Part shown: in pieces, positions 53,095-62,476 of the stretch
Numbering within the stretch: the stretch's first letter is position 1
How the letters are laid out: each line of letters starts with the position of its first letter
Assembly (NCBI RefSeq): GCF_000420945.1
Contig: NZ_ATVX01000004.1
Coordinates: 186,001 to 250,000, forward strand
From: Butyrivibrio sp. VCB2006
GTDB taxonomy: Bacteria; Bacillota; Clostridia; Lachnospirales; Lachnospiraceae
Reading direction: 5' to 3'
Length of the DNA: 64,000 nt
The notes under the pieces: generated by a model
Databases searched by the model: none
The model's input: the letters and a program-made list of their open reading frames with translations, nothing else
Told to the model about the DNA's origin: nothing
Made by a program: the position numbers and the translations under genes

Positions 53095-54543
53095 TTAGAA
53101 TTCTTTTAATACGTTCTTTAAATACTCCCACAAATTAGCTGTAGACTTTACAGATAACTTTTCCCCCGTGGAGTGAATATCCTTCATATCAGGTCCGATT
53201 GATATACAATCAAGTCCCTGGATCTTCTCACTTAAAATGCCGCACTCAAGTCCTGCGTGAATAGCCTCCAGAACAGGCTTTTGGCCATACATTTCCTCGT
53301 ATACCTTAACCATATGGTCACGAAGCTCGGAATGAGCTCTGTACTTCCACCCCGGATACTCTCCGCTTACAGAAACCTCTGCTCCAAAAAGCTCGCAGAT
53401 AGTAAGAAGCTTATTTATCAGAACCTTCTTGGAGGACTCTACGCTGCTTCGAACAGACTGTTCAAGAGTAACCACATTTCCCTCTGTCTTGATGATTCCA
53501 AGGTTAAGTGATGTTTCTACAAGACCTGCTACCATTGCGTTCATAGCCTGTACTCCATCAGGCATCACAGTGATCATCTTGGAAAGCTTAGCTGTATCCT
53601 CAGCAGAAAATGCGCTTAAAGTTTCTACTTTATCTTCTTTGTTAAAAGAAATCTCAAGACCGTCATCTTTTCCTTCAAGCTCGCCCTTAAGCTCCTCAAA
53701 CACTCTATTAACAACAGCTTCTGCCTTGACTTCATTTCCGTTTTCAACCACAAACTTCATATTTGCTGTTGATGGAATTGCATTATCGGCAACTCCGCCT
53801 TCTATGTTAATAAGGTTTACAGGCATCTCTTTTGCCAAGTCAGCAAGGATTCTACCCTCGATATGGTTAGCATTTCCTCTGCCGCACTTTATCATCTCGC
53901 CGGAATGGCCGCCAAGAAGTCCTGAAACAGATACGCTGCAAGCAGTACCCTTTACCTGAGTCTGCTCCATTGCAAGTCTTGAGTATATTCTTGCCCCGCC
54001 TGCGCAGCTGGTTATAAACTGTCCCTCTTTTTCATTATCGATATTGATCATCTTTCTACCCTTAAGGCCTGAAAGATCTATAGCTGCAGCACCAAACATT
54101 CCTGTCTCTTCGTTAGTTGTGATAACAACCTCGAGAGGTGGATGTGGAATCTCTTTTGAATCAAGAAGAGCAAGACAGAAAGCTACTGCAATACCATCAT
54201 CGCCCCCAAGACTTGTGCCCTCAGCCCATACATACTCGCCATCGGTTGTAACAAGAAGGCCCTCTGTCTTCATGTCAATATCGCAGGAGTCTTCCTTAAC
54301 TGCAACCATATCCATGTGACCCTGTAAGATAACAGGCTCTTTATCCTCATAGCCTGCAGTTCCCGGAGCCTTGATTATTACATTGAGCTCCTGATCCTGA
54401 GAAACCTCATATCCTCTTTCCTTGGCAAAAGAAACAAGATAGTCGCTGATCTGCTGGAGATTACCTGAACCATGTGGGATATTGCACAGTTCCTCAAAGA
54501 AATGAAATACTTCCTTGGGCTGTAAGTTATCAAATGCTGCCAT
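53095..54543 (-). CDS. pepD: aminoacyl-histidine dipeptidase (Xaa-His/beta-Ala-His dipeptidase, M20)
   Basis: 482 residues, standard for PepD. The zinc ligands and general base lie in ILQGHMDMVAVKE, GTSLGGDDGIAVAFCLALLD and ITTNEETGMFGAAAID, with further conserved parts in GLLGGHSGEMI and, near the C-terminus, HAGLECG and IGPDMKDIHSTGE. It hydrolyses dipeptides in the cytoplasm. The start ATG has GGTGAT upstream. Two tandem hairpins separate it from the ribosomal operon. Confidence 0.95.
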   Translation of the reverse strand: MAAFDNLQPKEVFHFFEELCNIPHGSGNLQQISDYLVSFAKERGYEVSQDQELNVIIKAPGTAGYEDKEPVILQGHMDMVAVKEDSCDIDMKTEGLLVTTDGEYVWAEGTSLGGDDGIAVAFCLALLDSKEIPHPPLEVVITTNEETGMFGAAAIDLSGLKGRKMINIDNEKEGQFITSCAGGARIYSRLAMEQTQVKGTACSVSVSGLLGGHSGEMIKCGRGNANHIEGRILADLAKEMPVNLINIEGGVADNAIPSTANMKFVVENGNEVKAEAVVNRVFEELKGELEGKDDGLEISFNKEDKVETLSAFSAEDTAKLSKMITVMPDGVQAMNAMVAGLVETSLNLGIIKTEGNVVTLEQSVRSSVESSKKVLINKLLTICELFGAEVSVSGEYPGWKYRAHSELRDHMVKVYEEMYGQKPVLEAIHAGLECGILSEKIQGLDCISIGPDMKDIHSTGEKLSVKSTANLWEYLKNVLKEF

Positions 54544-54586
54544 TTATTATCACCTCGTTGATATAAAATCTAATATTCAAATACAA

Positions 54587-54625
54587 AAAATGTAGGTGTA
54601 TCAATACTCGATACCCCTACATTTT
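54587..54625 (-). terminator. second hairpin downstream of rplT
   Basis: AAAATGTAGG pairs with CCTACATTTT, with GTATC/GATAC in the centre, and T6 follows on the minus strand. It lies between the rplT terminator and pepD. Confidence 0.75.
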
Positions 54626-54650
54626 ATCCTATAAAAACTATTAATACAAT

Positions 54651-54687
54651 AAAAGTTTCCAGAATAAATATCATTCCGGAAACTTTT
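54651..54687 (-). terminator. terminator of infC-rpmI-rplT
   Basis: AAAAGTTTCC pairs with GGAAACTTTT, with GAA/TTC inside, followed by T-rich sequence. It lies 22 bases after the rplT stop. Confidence 0.85.
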
Positions 54688-54709
54688 TATTTTCTAATTA
54701 AAGATTCGA

Positions 54710-55066
54710 TTAAGCGATCTTCTCTTTTGCAAGCTCTGCAAGTGTCTTGAATCCGTCTGGATCGTTAACTGCAAGCTCAGCGAGCATCTTTCTGTTGATG
54801 TCTACGCCTGCAAGCTTAAGACCATGCATCATGTTGCTGTATGAAAGACCATTGATTCTAGCTGCAGCGTTGATACGTGTGATCCAAAGAGATCTCATGT
54901 CTCTCTTCTTCTGCTTACGACCAGCGAAAGCTGATGTAAGTGCTCTCATAACTGACTGCTTAGCTACTCTATACTGCTTAGATCTTGCTCCTCTGTAGCC
55001 CTTTGCAAGCTTTAATACTCTATTGTGCTTCTTCTTGGCATTTAATGCGCCTTTAACTCTTGCCAT
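54710..55066 (-). CDS. rplT: 50S ribosomal protein L20
   Basis: 118 residues, standard length. It begins [20 protein letters not shown] and contains the conserved [20 protein letters not shown] and [20 protein letters not shown]. It binds 23S rRNA in early 50S assembly and, in Firmicutes, represses its own operon through the leader RNA. AGGAGG precedes the ATG. Confidence 0.98.
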   Translation of the reverse strand: MARVKGALNAKKKHNRVLKLAKGYRGARSKQYRVAKQSVMRALTSAFAGRKQKKRDMRSLWITRINAAARINGLSYSNMMHGLKLAGVDINRKMLAELAVNDPDGFKTLAELAKEKIA

Positions 55067-55135
55067 TGTAAAATCCTCCTAAATAATCTAATACTACTGG
55101 TACTACCTAAAACCAAACGCGAACTAATGTTGAAA

Positions 55136-55336
55136 TTAAGCGTAAGGAAGAATGCTCTTCATTGCCTTTACATTAGTAGCGTCAACGAGTCCAGCATGTC
55201 TAAGATTTCTCTTTCTCTTTGTGGACTTCTTTGTTAAGATGTGGCGCTTGTACGCTTTGTTTCTCATGAGCTTGCCTGTGCCTGTAACCTTGAATCTCTT
55301 GGCAGCAGCTCTCTTTGTCTTCATCTTTAACTGCAT
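55136..55336 (-). CDS. rpmI: 50S ribosomal protein L35
   Basis: 66 residues, standard. It contains [20 protein letters not shown] then [20 protein letters not shown]. Middle gene of the infC-rpmI-rplT operon, with a 69-base gap to rplT and a 119-base gap to infC. Confidence 0.98.
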   Translation of the reverse strand: MQLKMKTKRAAAKRFKVTGTGKLMRNKAYKRHILTKKSTKRKRNLRHAGLVDATNVKAMKSILPYA

Positions 55337-55455
55337 AACTAAAATCCTCCTGTGAATCTCTTAATAATATATCTATATGATACTATCAAGCACATTTGTA
55401 CTTGAATCTGATGATCCGTATCATATATCTTTCAACCAAATAAATTGGTGAAAAA

Positions 55456-55965
55456 TCAGTTCTTCTTCTCGGTAAGGAACATTGTCATACTACGTCCCTC
55501 AACCTTAGGCTGCTTCTCAATAACAGCAACATCTGTAAGTGCCTCAGCAAAGTCTGTAAGGATGTGAACACTTGCTCCCATATGAGCCATCTCACGGCCG
55601 CGGAAACGAAGTGTAACCTTAACTCTGTTACCTTTCTCAAGGAACTTCTTGGCTGCATTAACTTTAGTATTCAGATCGTTAGTATCAATGTTAGGTGAAA
55701 GTCTGATTTCCTTGATCTCAACGGTCTTCTGCTTCTTCTTAGCTTCCTTCTCTTTGCGAAGCTGCTCATACTTGAACTTACCGTAGTCAACAACTCTGCA
55801 AACAGGTGGCTTAGCTGTAGGAGCAATCATAACAAGATCAACGCCCTCTTCGTCAGCGATGTTTCTGGCATCCTGAATAGGCATTACTCCGAGCTGCTCT
55901 CCGTCGATACCGATAACTCTTACCTCTTTAGCTCTGATCTGATCGTTAATAAATAATTCGCTAAT
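55456..55965 (-). CDS. infC: translation initiation factor IF-3
   Basis: 169 residues. It binds the 30S subunit and checks start codons. The N-terminal domain begins ISELFINDQIRAKEVRVIGI. The C-terminal domain has VTLRFRGREMAHMGASVHIL. The start is a rare ATT at 55965, eight bases after GGAGGT; this is the classic infC start used for autoregulation by IF-3. An ATG at 56034 would add 23 unrelated residues across the attenuator hairpin and is rejected. Confidence 0.96.
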   Translation of the reverse strand: MSELFINDQIRAKEVRVIGIDGEQLGVMPIQDARNIADEEGVDLVMIAPTAKPPVCRVVDYGKFKYEQLRKEKEAKKKQKTVEIKEIRLSPNIDTNDLNTKVNAAKKFLEKGNRVKVTLRFRGREMAHMGASVHILTDFAEALTDVAVIEKQPKVEGRSMTMFLTEKKN

Positions 55966-55989
55966 GGCCTTATACCTCCAAACAATATG

Positions 55990-56135
55990 AAAAAAGTGGA
56001 TACATTCGCAAATGCATCCACCTAATAATCGCAATCAAACCCGGTTCTAAATCCGGTATTTAAAAGATATTAACGCCTGCTAGCTAGGCCGCAGGGTGAG
56101 AGTGGATACTCTGCTTTGTTTTCAAATACTGTGAT
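55990..56135 (-). ncRNA. infC-rpmI-rplT leader with attenuator (L20-leader type)
   Basis: Between the promoter and infC lies a leader of about 145 bases that ends in an intrinsic terminator: GTGGATACATTCG with CGAATG..ATCCAC (55996-56021) followed by T6 on the minus strand (55995-55990). Upstream are shorter possible helices, including ACTCTCACCC and GCCTAGCTAGCAGGC-like segments. In Firmicutes L20 binds such a leader and favours the terminator. The identification rests on operon position and the attenuator; I did not verify the consensus structure. Confidence 0.7.
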
Positions 56136-56165
56136 ACTATAGCACAAATACAACTACTATGTCAA
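56136..56165 (-). promoter_or_regulatory. promoter of infC-rpmI-rplT
   Basis: TTGACA (56165-56160), 18-base spacer, TATAGT (56141-56136) on the minus strand. Near-consensus, as expected for a ribosomal operon. Confidence 0.8.
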
Positions 56166-56270
56166 CATTTTTTTCATAATAACGTTTTTTGCCTCTTGAT
56201 TATACACTATGGAAATATAAAAAGAAAAGTAGTATCATAGCAAAGTTATTATTTATTTAGGAGGAGTATT

Positions 56271-56780
56271 ATGGCTAAAGTTATTTCATGGGAATTTAAC
56301 ACAGCAGACGGAACTCCTGTAGAGATCAATCTCCGCAGAAACACTTGGGTATCCGTCAACGGAGGCGAGGAAGTAAACGCCAGAACAATTAAGAATAAGG
56401 CAGAAAGTAACATTTTTGAAAACGTACTTGATATTGCATTACCTAATAATGAAATTGCAAAACTGTTCGTTTCAACAACCAAGAAGCACATGGTTTACAA
56501 CGGAAGAGATGTTAACACAGGAGAGGAATATGCAGCAGCACCTATTCCAGGATGGGCTTGGATATTTGTAGTCCTCTACGCATTCAACTTTCTTGCAGTC
56601 CTTGGTGGCGCTCTTGGCGGTATGGTAAACCTTTTTGCAGCAGCGCTTTCTATTCAGATTGCTACAAGATGCAAAAAGTCTACAGGAGTAAAGGTTCTTT
56701 TATCAGCTCTTTTATTTGTTGCTGTAGCTGCTATTTCCCTTGTAATCGCTACAATTATCCTGGGCGTTCGCGGCCAATAA
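56271..56780 (+). CDS. small membrane protein of unknown function
   Basis: 169 residues. A soluble N-terminal 90 residues (WEFNTADGTPVEINLRRNTW, FENVLDIALPNNEIAKLFVS) are followed by two or three hydrophobic segments (WAWIFVVLYAFNFLAVLGGA, ALLFVAVAAISLVIATIILG). The ATG follows GGAGGAG. It is divergent from the infC operon and is followed by its own terminator, so it is monocistronic. I do not recognise a family. Confidence 0.8.
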   Translation: MAKVISWEFNTADGTPVEINLRRNTWVSVNGGEEVNARTIKNKAESNIFENVLDIALPNNEIAKLFVSTTKKHMVYNGRDVNTGEEYAAAPIPGWAWIFVVLYAFNFLAVLGGALGGMVNLFAAALSIQIATRCKKSTGVKVLLSALLFVAVAAISLVIATIILGVRGQ

Positions 56781-56802
56781 TCATCTTAAGTTATTAACTG
56801 CA

Positions 56803-56840
56803 AAAAGCTATCAGCAGGATTCAACCTGTTGATAGCTTTT
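56803..56840 (+). terminator. terminator after the small membrane protein
   Basis: AAAAGCTATCA and TGATAGCTTTT pair, with CAGG/CCTG inside. T-rich tails are present on both strands, so it may also end the convergent cobalamin operon. Confidence 0.85.
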
Positions 56841-56883
56841 CTTGTATTATTTATTCTTTTTATCCGTCAGCTCATTCTATCTT

Positions 56884-58278
56884 TCATGACTGTCTATGTA
56901 ATTTCATTTTCTCTGTAAATGCCTTTATAAACTCCGGATTGGATCTGTAGTAAAAATGAGGAAATCCCCATACGCCGTTATTGCAAGTCACTATGCAGTC
57001 CCACTTTTTGTCTTTTCCTGGTTTACCTGCTATATAAGAATTGCCATTGAAGGTGCTGTCATAGTAGTGAAACTCATGGCCCTTCATGCCCACAAGAGAT
57101 TTATATAGCAGTGCCTCATTATTCAGGTCTTTTGCCGACTCAATCTGCATGTAGCCAAATCTCACAAGATGCCCTGTATAGCGGCACTCTCCGTCTATTA
57201 CGCCGGCCATATCATAGGTCTTGCCCTCGGTATCTGTTATTGAATTATGAAGATACATAAAACCGCCGCATTCCGCAAGGCTGGGAATGTCTTTATTTAT
57301 TGCCTCTTTTATGGAAGCAAGCATAGACTTATTGCTGCTTAGCTGTTCCAGATAGTTTTCCGGATAGCCGCCTCCTAAGAGGATTCCGTCAATATTATCA
57401 GGCAGCTTCTCATCATGGATTGGGGAAAAGAACTGCAGCTTCACTCCATTTTCTCTTAAAATGTCAAAGTTATCAGCATAGTAGAAGCAGAAAGCCTCGT
57501 CATAGGCTACGGCCAGAGTAAGATCATCAACTCCGCCAGCAACAGCCGATGATTTGTTATTGACTATTGGCTGGTCCGCTTTTCCATCCTCCATAATAGA
57601 AATGATTCCATCCACATCCGCATTTTCTTCCAATATAGATGCAGCATCAGAAATCATCCTCTGTAAATCCGATATTTCATCCGGCATCATAAGCCCTAAG
57701 TGCCTGCTGCCAATGCTGATGCCTGCGTTTTTTGGAAAACAGCCAAGTAGCTTAACATCCTCTCGCATAGCCGAAAGTTCTTTTTCCAAAGAAGGTTTTA
57801 GTGATTCATAAAAGCCGGCGCTGATCTTGTTAAGTATAACTCCCTTTATCAGATGCTCAGTATCATCAAGAAGCATTCCCTTTATTATAGAAATAATGGT
57901 CCTGCCGGTGCCAGATGCATTCACAATAAGTACTATCGGGGCATTTAGAGTCTCCGCGATTTCATAGCCGGAGCCATCTATTCCATCAGTGCTTCTGCCA
58001 TCGTAAAGTCCCATAACGCCTTCAATTACTGCGTATCTGTTTCCAAGCTTCGCTGCGGTATTCCACACGCCCTCTTTTCCTGCAAAAAAGGTATCAAGGT
58101 TCCTGGAATCCACTCCCAGCACCCTTTTGTGAAACAAGGGATCAATATAATCAGGACCGCATTTAAAGGACACAGTATCAAGTCCCCTGTCCTTAAGGGC
58201 CTGCAAAAGTGCGCATGTAATTGTAGTCTTTCCGCTGTCGCTTCCCGGTGCAGCTATTAAGACGCTCCTTAAACTCAT
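56884..58278 (-). CDS. cbiA: cobyrinate a,c-diamide synthase
   Basis: 464 residues. It amidates the a and c carboxylates of cob(II)yrinate with glutamine and ATP. N-terminal dethiobiotin-synthetase-like ATPase: VLIAAPGSDSGKTTITCALL, FKCGPDYIDPLFHKRVLG, YAVIEGVMGLYDGRS. C-terminal GATase with Cys in SLAECGGFMYLH. Last gene of the cobalamin block in the window, 60 bases after the cbiJET fusion. Confidence 0.95.
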   Translation of the reverse strand: MSLRSVLIAAPGSDSGKTTITCALLQALKDRGLDTVSFKCGPDYIDPLFHKRVLGVDSRNLDTFFAGKEGVWNTAAKLGNRYAVIEGVMGLYDGRSTDGIDGSGYEIAETLNAPIVLIVNASGTGRTIISIIKGMLLDDTEHLIKGVILNKISAGFYESLKPSLEKELSAMREDVKLLGCFPKNAGISIGSRHLGLMMPDEISDLQRMISDAASILEENADVDGIISIMEDGKADQPIVNNKSSAVAGGVDDLTLAVAYDEAFCFYYADNFDILRENGVKLQFFSPIHDEKLPDNIDGILLGGGYPENYLEQLSSNKSMLASIKEAINKDIPSLAECGGFMYLHNSITDTEGKTYDMAGVIDGECRYTGHLVRFGYMQIESAKDLNNEALLYKSLVGMKGHEFHYYDSTFNGNSYIAGKPGKDKKWDCIVTCNNGVWGFPHFYYRSNPEFIKAFTEKMKLHRQS

Positions 58279-58338
58279 TTTTTCTTCCTTACATTTGTAT
58301 ATAAGATATTCTGCTAATTTATGCTGTTACTGGGCATT

Positions 58339-60450
58339 TTATATCGTAAAAGAGAAAATCCAAATAGGGTTCTGCCCCTGAAGCATGTGATGGGAACCAA
58401 TCTCTTTCACGTCACTAACCGTGATCACAATAGTTTCTTCATCAGAATGCTTATACTTTTCTATAATTTTCCTGGTTTCATCTATTGTCTCAAGGCTCAC
58501 AGCGTTAATTACAAATCTAATTCCCACGCCCTTAGAATGGAGCGTGTCGATTATCTCAGCCATTTTGCCACTGCTTCCTCCTATGAAAACGCAGTCAGGC
58601 TTTGGCATGTCGGCTATAGTTTTTTCTGCATTCCCCTCCACAACGGTTACATTGAAGGTTCCAAGCTTTTCTATGTTCCGCCTTATAAGCTCTGCTGCCT
58701 CTTTCTTTTTCTCAAAGGTATAAACCTGAAGACTTGGATGAAGAGACGCTGCCTCTATGGCCACTGATCCGGTTCCGCCGCCGATATCATAGAAAACATC
58801 GCCTTCATGAAGGCCAAGCCTTATAATGCTCTCATGCCTGATGCATTCCTTGGTCATAGGCACCTTGTCTCTGATAAAATCAGAATCTTTTCTGACGTTT
58901 ATAATTGGTCGTTTTAAAGGATTGGTATTCTTAACCAGCGCAGTTACTACACCTTCATCGTCAAAAGACAAAGCTTCTTCCACGGAAAGCTCTCTAACAG
59001 TCTCATTATCATAGGACAGATTGGAGCCTGCATAGATTCTGCATGTGATGCCATCAGCTTTAAGTCTATTACCAATCTCTCTTACATCCTTAGCACCGGA
59101 TAAAAGAGTAAACACCTTGCTGTTATACCTTATCTTATCTACAAGAGTCGCTATATCTTTTTCAGTATTCTTGCCGTGAATGCTGAAAAGAACCGCATCA
59201 TCGTAGCTCTCACCAAGTCTTGCTGCCAGATAAGAATAGGATGATATTCCAGGGATCACCTGCACATCTATATCTTTTCGCCATTCCTTCAGTGAATCAA
59301 GCATCTTCCTGGCACCGCTGTAAAAGCCGGTATCTCCGGAAAAGAGAATTGTTACCTTTTTATAGTTTTCTTTTTCCAACACAGGAATAATGTCCGCTGC
59401 ACGATACATTGAAAATTTGTTATGACATGTAATATCCCTGATAAGGCGCTCTGCTCCAAATACTACATCGCTATCTTCTATCGCGGTCTCGGCGTCAACT
59501 GTCATAGAGGTTGCAGCTCCCATGCCAATGCCTACAAGGTAAATCTTCAAGGAATTACCGGAAACCTCAGATGCTTCAATCTTTTTGTCATATTCCGCAT
59601 TCCCAACACTTTCTTTTCCTGTCAACGCAGAATAAGCCTCTTCAAGACTCATTCCTATCTCCTGCGTAGGCCTCTTTATCACATGAATTGAAGCACCACA
59701 ATTTGCCGCAGCCTCTACTTTCTCCTGAAATCCACCGGAAGTGCCGCTTTCCTTCGTAATAAGGTGTTTAATATCATACTGTCTGATAAGGGCCTCATTG
59801 AGTTCTCTACTAAAGGGCCCATGCATGGCGATTATATGATCAGGTTCAATGCTCTGCTCTTCGCAAAGCTTAAGGCTCTCAGCAGATGGAAGGACTCTCA
59901 CATAGGTTCTCTTCTTGGTATTCTCTGAAACATTCTCGCAGTATTTAGCCAGTTCCTTACTGCCTGTAGTAAGCATGATGTTTCCACAAGACTCATCTAT
60001 CTTTTTGGCGCATTCTGAGATGTCTGAATATATGTTGGCAGTTTTAGGAAGTTCTTTTGCCATGTCTCTTATTACTCTGATGTATCGAATCCCCAGAGTA
60101 TCTGCGGCCTCCTTAATATTGGCAGTTACTTCAGTTGCATAGGGATGGGTTGCATCAACAACTGTCATCTCCTCAACATTATCAGTAGTAAAGGATACAT
60201 TTGTTCCAGTTAAATCTATTCCCTGTGACAAATTCTTCTCATTATTAAAATCTTTACTCGCAGCAAGAAAAGCCCTTATTTCCGAGGCATCCATGCGGCC
60301 CACATGCACTTTGGCATATGAATTCTCCTCCATCATCTCCGCGCCATACTCCGTGGCAACGCAGACTGTGTGTGGAATTTTATCCGCTGACAGATGCTCT
60401 GACAGGATTCTTCCTTCAGTTGTCCCTGAAAAAATCACAACTCTTTTCAT
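58339..60450 (-). CDS. fused precorrin-6A reductase (CbiJ) - CbiE - CbiT methyltransferase/decarboxylase
   Basis: 703 residues with three enzymes in one chain. Residues 1 to about 290 are CbiJ/CobK: VVIFSGTTEGRILSEHLSAD, VVDATHPYATEVTANIKEAA, HGPFSRELNEALIRQYDIKH. Residues about 300-505 are CbiE: YLVGIGMGAATSMTVDAETA, FSGDTGFYSGARKMLDSLKE. Residues about 515-703 are CbiT: MTKECIRHESIIRLGLHEGD, FYDIGGGTGSVAIEAASLHP. CbiE and CbiT are often fused, as in CobL; adding CbiJ at the N-terminus is less common. The three catalyse consecutive steps: reduction of precorrin-6A, C5/C15 methylation and C12 decarboxylation. The start overlaps the cbiH stop by four bases. Confidence 0.92.
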   Translation of the reverse strand: MKRVVIFSGTTEGRILSEHLSADKIPHTVCVATEYGAEMMEENSYAKVHVGRMDASEIRAFLAASKDFNNEKNLSQGIDLTGTNVSFTTDNVEEMTVVDATHPYATEVTANIKEAADTLGIRYIRVIRDMAKELPKTANIYSDISECAKKIDESCGNIMLTTGSKELAKYCENVSENTKKRTYVRVLPSAESLKLCEEQSIEPDHIIAMHGPFSRELNEALIRQYDIKHLITKESGTSGGFQEKVEAAANCGASIHVIKRPTQEIGMSLEEAYSALTGKESVGNAEYDKKIEASEVSGNSLKIYLVGIGMGAATSMTVDAETAIEDSDVVFGAERLIRDITCHNKFSMYRAADIIPVLEKENYKKVTILFSGDTGFYSGARKMLDSLKEWRKDIDVQVIPGISSYSYLAARLGESYDDAVLFSIHGKNTEKDIATLVDKIRYNSKVFTLLSGAKDVREIGNRLKADGITCRIYAGSNLSYDNETVRELSVEEALSFDDEGVVTALVKNTNPLKRPIINVRKDSDFIRDKVPMTKECIRHESIIRLGLHEGDVFYDIGGGTGSVAIEAASLHPSLQVYTFEKKKEAAELIRRNIEKLGTFNVTVVEGNAEKTIADMPKPDCVFIGGSSGKMAEIIDTLHSKGVGIRFVINAVSLETIDETRKIIEKYKHSDEETIVITVSDVKEIGSHHMLQGQNPIWIFSFTI

Positions 60451-61175
60451 AGCTGATATCCTCTGGGGGTAATTAACTTCCCATCTGCTATTCTGGTTCT
60501 TGAATTACCGATAAATACTGTGGTAAACATGTCTACATTTTCATTTAAAAGTTCTCCGAGAGTGCAAACCTTGCTGTCACAGCCATCTCTTCCGATATTT
60601 CTCACATATCCGCAGGCTGTGGTTTCCGGAAGCTTCTTAAGGAGAATTTCGCAGGCTCTCTTTAGATAGTCAGCTCTTTTGTGGCTTGAGGGGTTATAGA
60701 TTGCCATGCAAAAATCCCCTTCTGCCGCGCAAAGTAGCCTCTTTTCTATAAGCTCCCAGGGCGTCAGCAGATCGCTCAAACTGATAACACAAAAATCGTG
60801 GCTAAGAGGCGCACCAAGAACTGCCGCGCCGCTAAGAGCCGCAGTAACTCCGGGGATAACCTCTATATCTTTGAAGTCTTCTCTTTCTGCAATCTCAAGA
60901 ACAGGAGAGGCCATTCCGTAAACCCCTGCATCTCCGCTGCATATAAGGGCAACTGTCTTTCCTTCTTTAGCAAACTCCACACATTTTTCGCAGCGTTCTA
61001 TTTCGCCGCGCATGCCGTTTTCATAGAACTCCTTGTCCTTGTAGTTTTCTTTTACCAGCTCTATATAGGCCTTGTAGCCTACGATTATATCGCTGTTATC
61101 CAGCGCCTCCTTGGCCCTAAGCGTCATCATTTTATTATCACCGGGGCCGATGCCCACAACGTAGATTTTTCCCAT
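60447..61175 (-). CDS. cbiH: cobalt-precorrin-3 C17-methyltransferase
   Basis: 242 residues. SAM-dependent tetrapyrrole methylase: GKIYVVGIGPGDNKMMTLRA at the N-terminus, VALICSGDAGVYGMASPVLE, VIPGVTAALSGAAVLGAPLS, and FCMAIYNPSSHKRADYL typical of CbiH/CobJ. It performs the ring contraction step. I start at the ATG at 61175 after GGAGA; the longer frame to 61223 adds unrelated residues. Confidence 0.95.
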   Translation of the reverse strand: MGKIYVVGIGPGDNKMMTLRAKEALDNSDIIVGYKAYIELVKENYKDKEFYENGMRGEIERCEKCVEFAKEGKTVALICSGDAGVYGMASPVLEIAEREDFKDIEVIPGVTAALSGAAVLGAPLSHDFCVISLSDLLTPWELIEKRLLCAAEGDFCMAIYNPSSHKRADYLKRACEILLKKLPETTACGYVRNIGRDGCDSKVCTLGELLNENVDMFTTVFIGNSRTRIADGKLITPRGYQL

Positions 61176-61318
61176 TTTTTCTCCGATTATTATCCTCTTA
61201 GTATTATTCAAATAATTCCCCATAATACCAAAAGCTTATTTCCAGACAGCTTGTTATTACATGGATTATATTACTCGTATTATTATCACTCATTTCTTAA
61301 TCATATAATTCTATTTGG

Positions 61319-62413
61319 TTATTTTTTCTTTGCAATGGCAATTGTCATACCATCTTTGGCAAGCTTATAAGCCGCAAGCTCAGCGCCGAATCCTGCCCCA
61401 GCCACCGCAGCTCTTTCGCAGATGTTATCAACGCCGGTTACGCCCTTTACAAACTCGGATTTGGTAAAAGAACCTTCAACCTTATTAAGAATATCCTTGT
61501 CAAAAGCCAACACCGGGATCCTGTACTTATCTCGAAGATTCCTGACCGCTGCCTCATCTTCCTTAATATCTATGGTACAGATGGCATAGACATCACTTAC
61601 ATCTATTCCATTACAAGCCAAGGTCTCCAGGAAGAATTGTTCAACCTCCTGTGGATCCTTGTCCTTTTTCATCCCAAGTCCCACAGTGTATTTCTTTGGT
61701 TTTAGTAAAAGAGAATACTCTGCGTCGGTTTCATCGGCAACAATCACATCCACCATTTCTTTGGGCGGGAAATTCTTGATGGAAAGGGTTATCTTTTTGC
61801 CCTCAATAGCCTTAGCCGAAACCTTTTTGATGCCTTCTCTATTTGCTATAGTCAGTCTGTTCTCTACCGCATAGGAATCCGCAGAAAAAGTATCGTTAAC
61901 ATCAGTAGACGTTGTGATAACAGGAATTGCTCCAAGGAGCTCAGCGATAATAGCTGCAAGTTTATTGGATCCACCGGCGTGACCGGACAAGATAGGAATA
62001 ACAAACTGCCCATTATCATCTATGACTATTACAGGACAGTCACTTAACTTATCCTTGGGTAGTCCCGTGATTGCTCTTACTGCGATTCCAACCGCTCCAA
62101 CAAATATAAGGACATTCCCCGGAGTGAACATTTCTTTTGCCCATTCCCCAAGAGATTGGTCTACCTGTATAAAGCGGCCTCTATCATAACTACTCTTTTC
62201 ATCCTGAGTATTATTCCTACACTGGTCATCGTCAACGCAATCTTTTCCACTGATCAAACCATCTTCCTTGTCAGACATACACATATCATCATGATCATCA
62301 TTTCTCAGCACATAAGCCTTTACAGGATCAATCCCTTTTCTAGCGCTTTCCTTATTCAATTTTCTAATTACGGTTTCCCCCTGCCGGGTAAAACATATAG
62401 CAATCTTGTTCAT
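61319..62413 (-). CDS. cbiG: cobalt-precorrin-5A hydrolase
   Basis: 364 residues from the ATG at 62413 (MNKIAICFTRQGETVIRKLN). Core CbiG motifs: LIFVGAVGIAVRAITGL, PVIVIDDNGQFVIPILSGHA, GGSNKLAAIIAELLGAIPVI, TTSTDVNDTFSADSYA, and the C-terminal YTVGLGMKKDKDP. It opens the delta-lactone and releases acetaldehyde. The N-terminal part carries an unusual acidic, Cys-containing insertion (NDDHDDMCMSDKEDG through CVDDDQCRNNTQDE) of about 35 residues. An upstream ATG at 62455 lacks a ribosome site. A 143-base gap separates it from cbiH. Confidence 0.92.
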   Translation of the reverse strand: MNKIAICFTRQGETVIRKLNKESARKGIDPVKAYVLRNDDHDDMCMSDKEDGLISGKDCVDDDQCRNNTQDEKSSYDRGRFIQVDQSLGEWAKEMFTPGNVLIFVGAVGIAVRAITGLPKDKLSDCPVIVIDDNGQFVIPILSGHAGGSNKLAAIIAELLGAIPVITTSTDVNDTFSADSYAVENRLTIANREGIKKVSAKAIEGKKITLSIKNFPPKEMVDVIVADETDAEYSLLLKPKKYTVGLGMKKDKDPQEVEQFFLETLACNGIDVSDVYAICTIDIKEDEAAVRNLRDKYRIPVLAFDKDILNKVEGSFTKSEFVKGVTGVDNICERAAVAGAGFGAELAAYKLAKDGMTIAIAKKK

Positions 62414-62476
62414 ATACTCTAAATCCTGCTCACAGTTAATGCATTTGTTAGTCATGCATAATTACATTCATCATGA

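Noticed and set aside
55966-56034. ATG start for infC
   Set aside because: It would place translation through the attenuator hairpin and add 23 unrelated residues; the ATT at 55965 is correctly spaced from GGAGGT.
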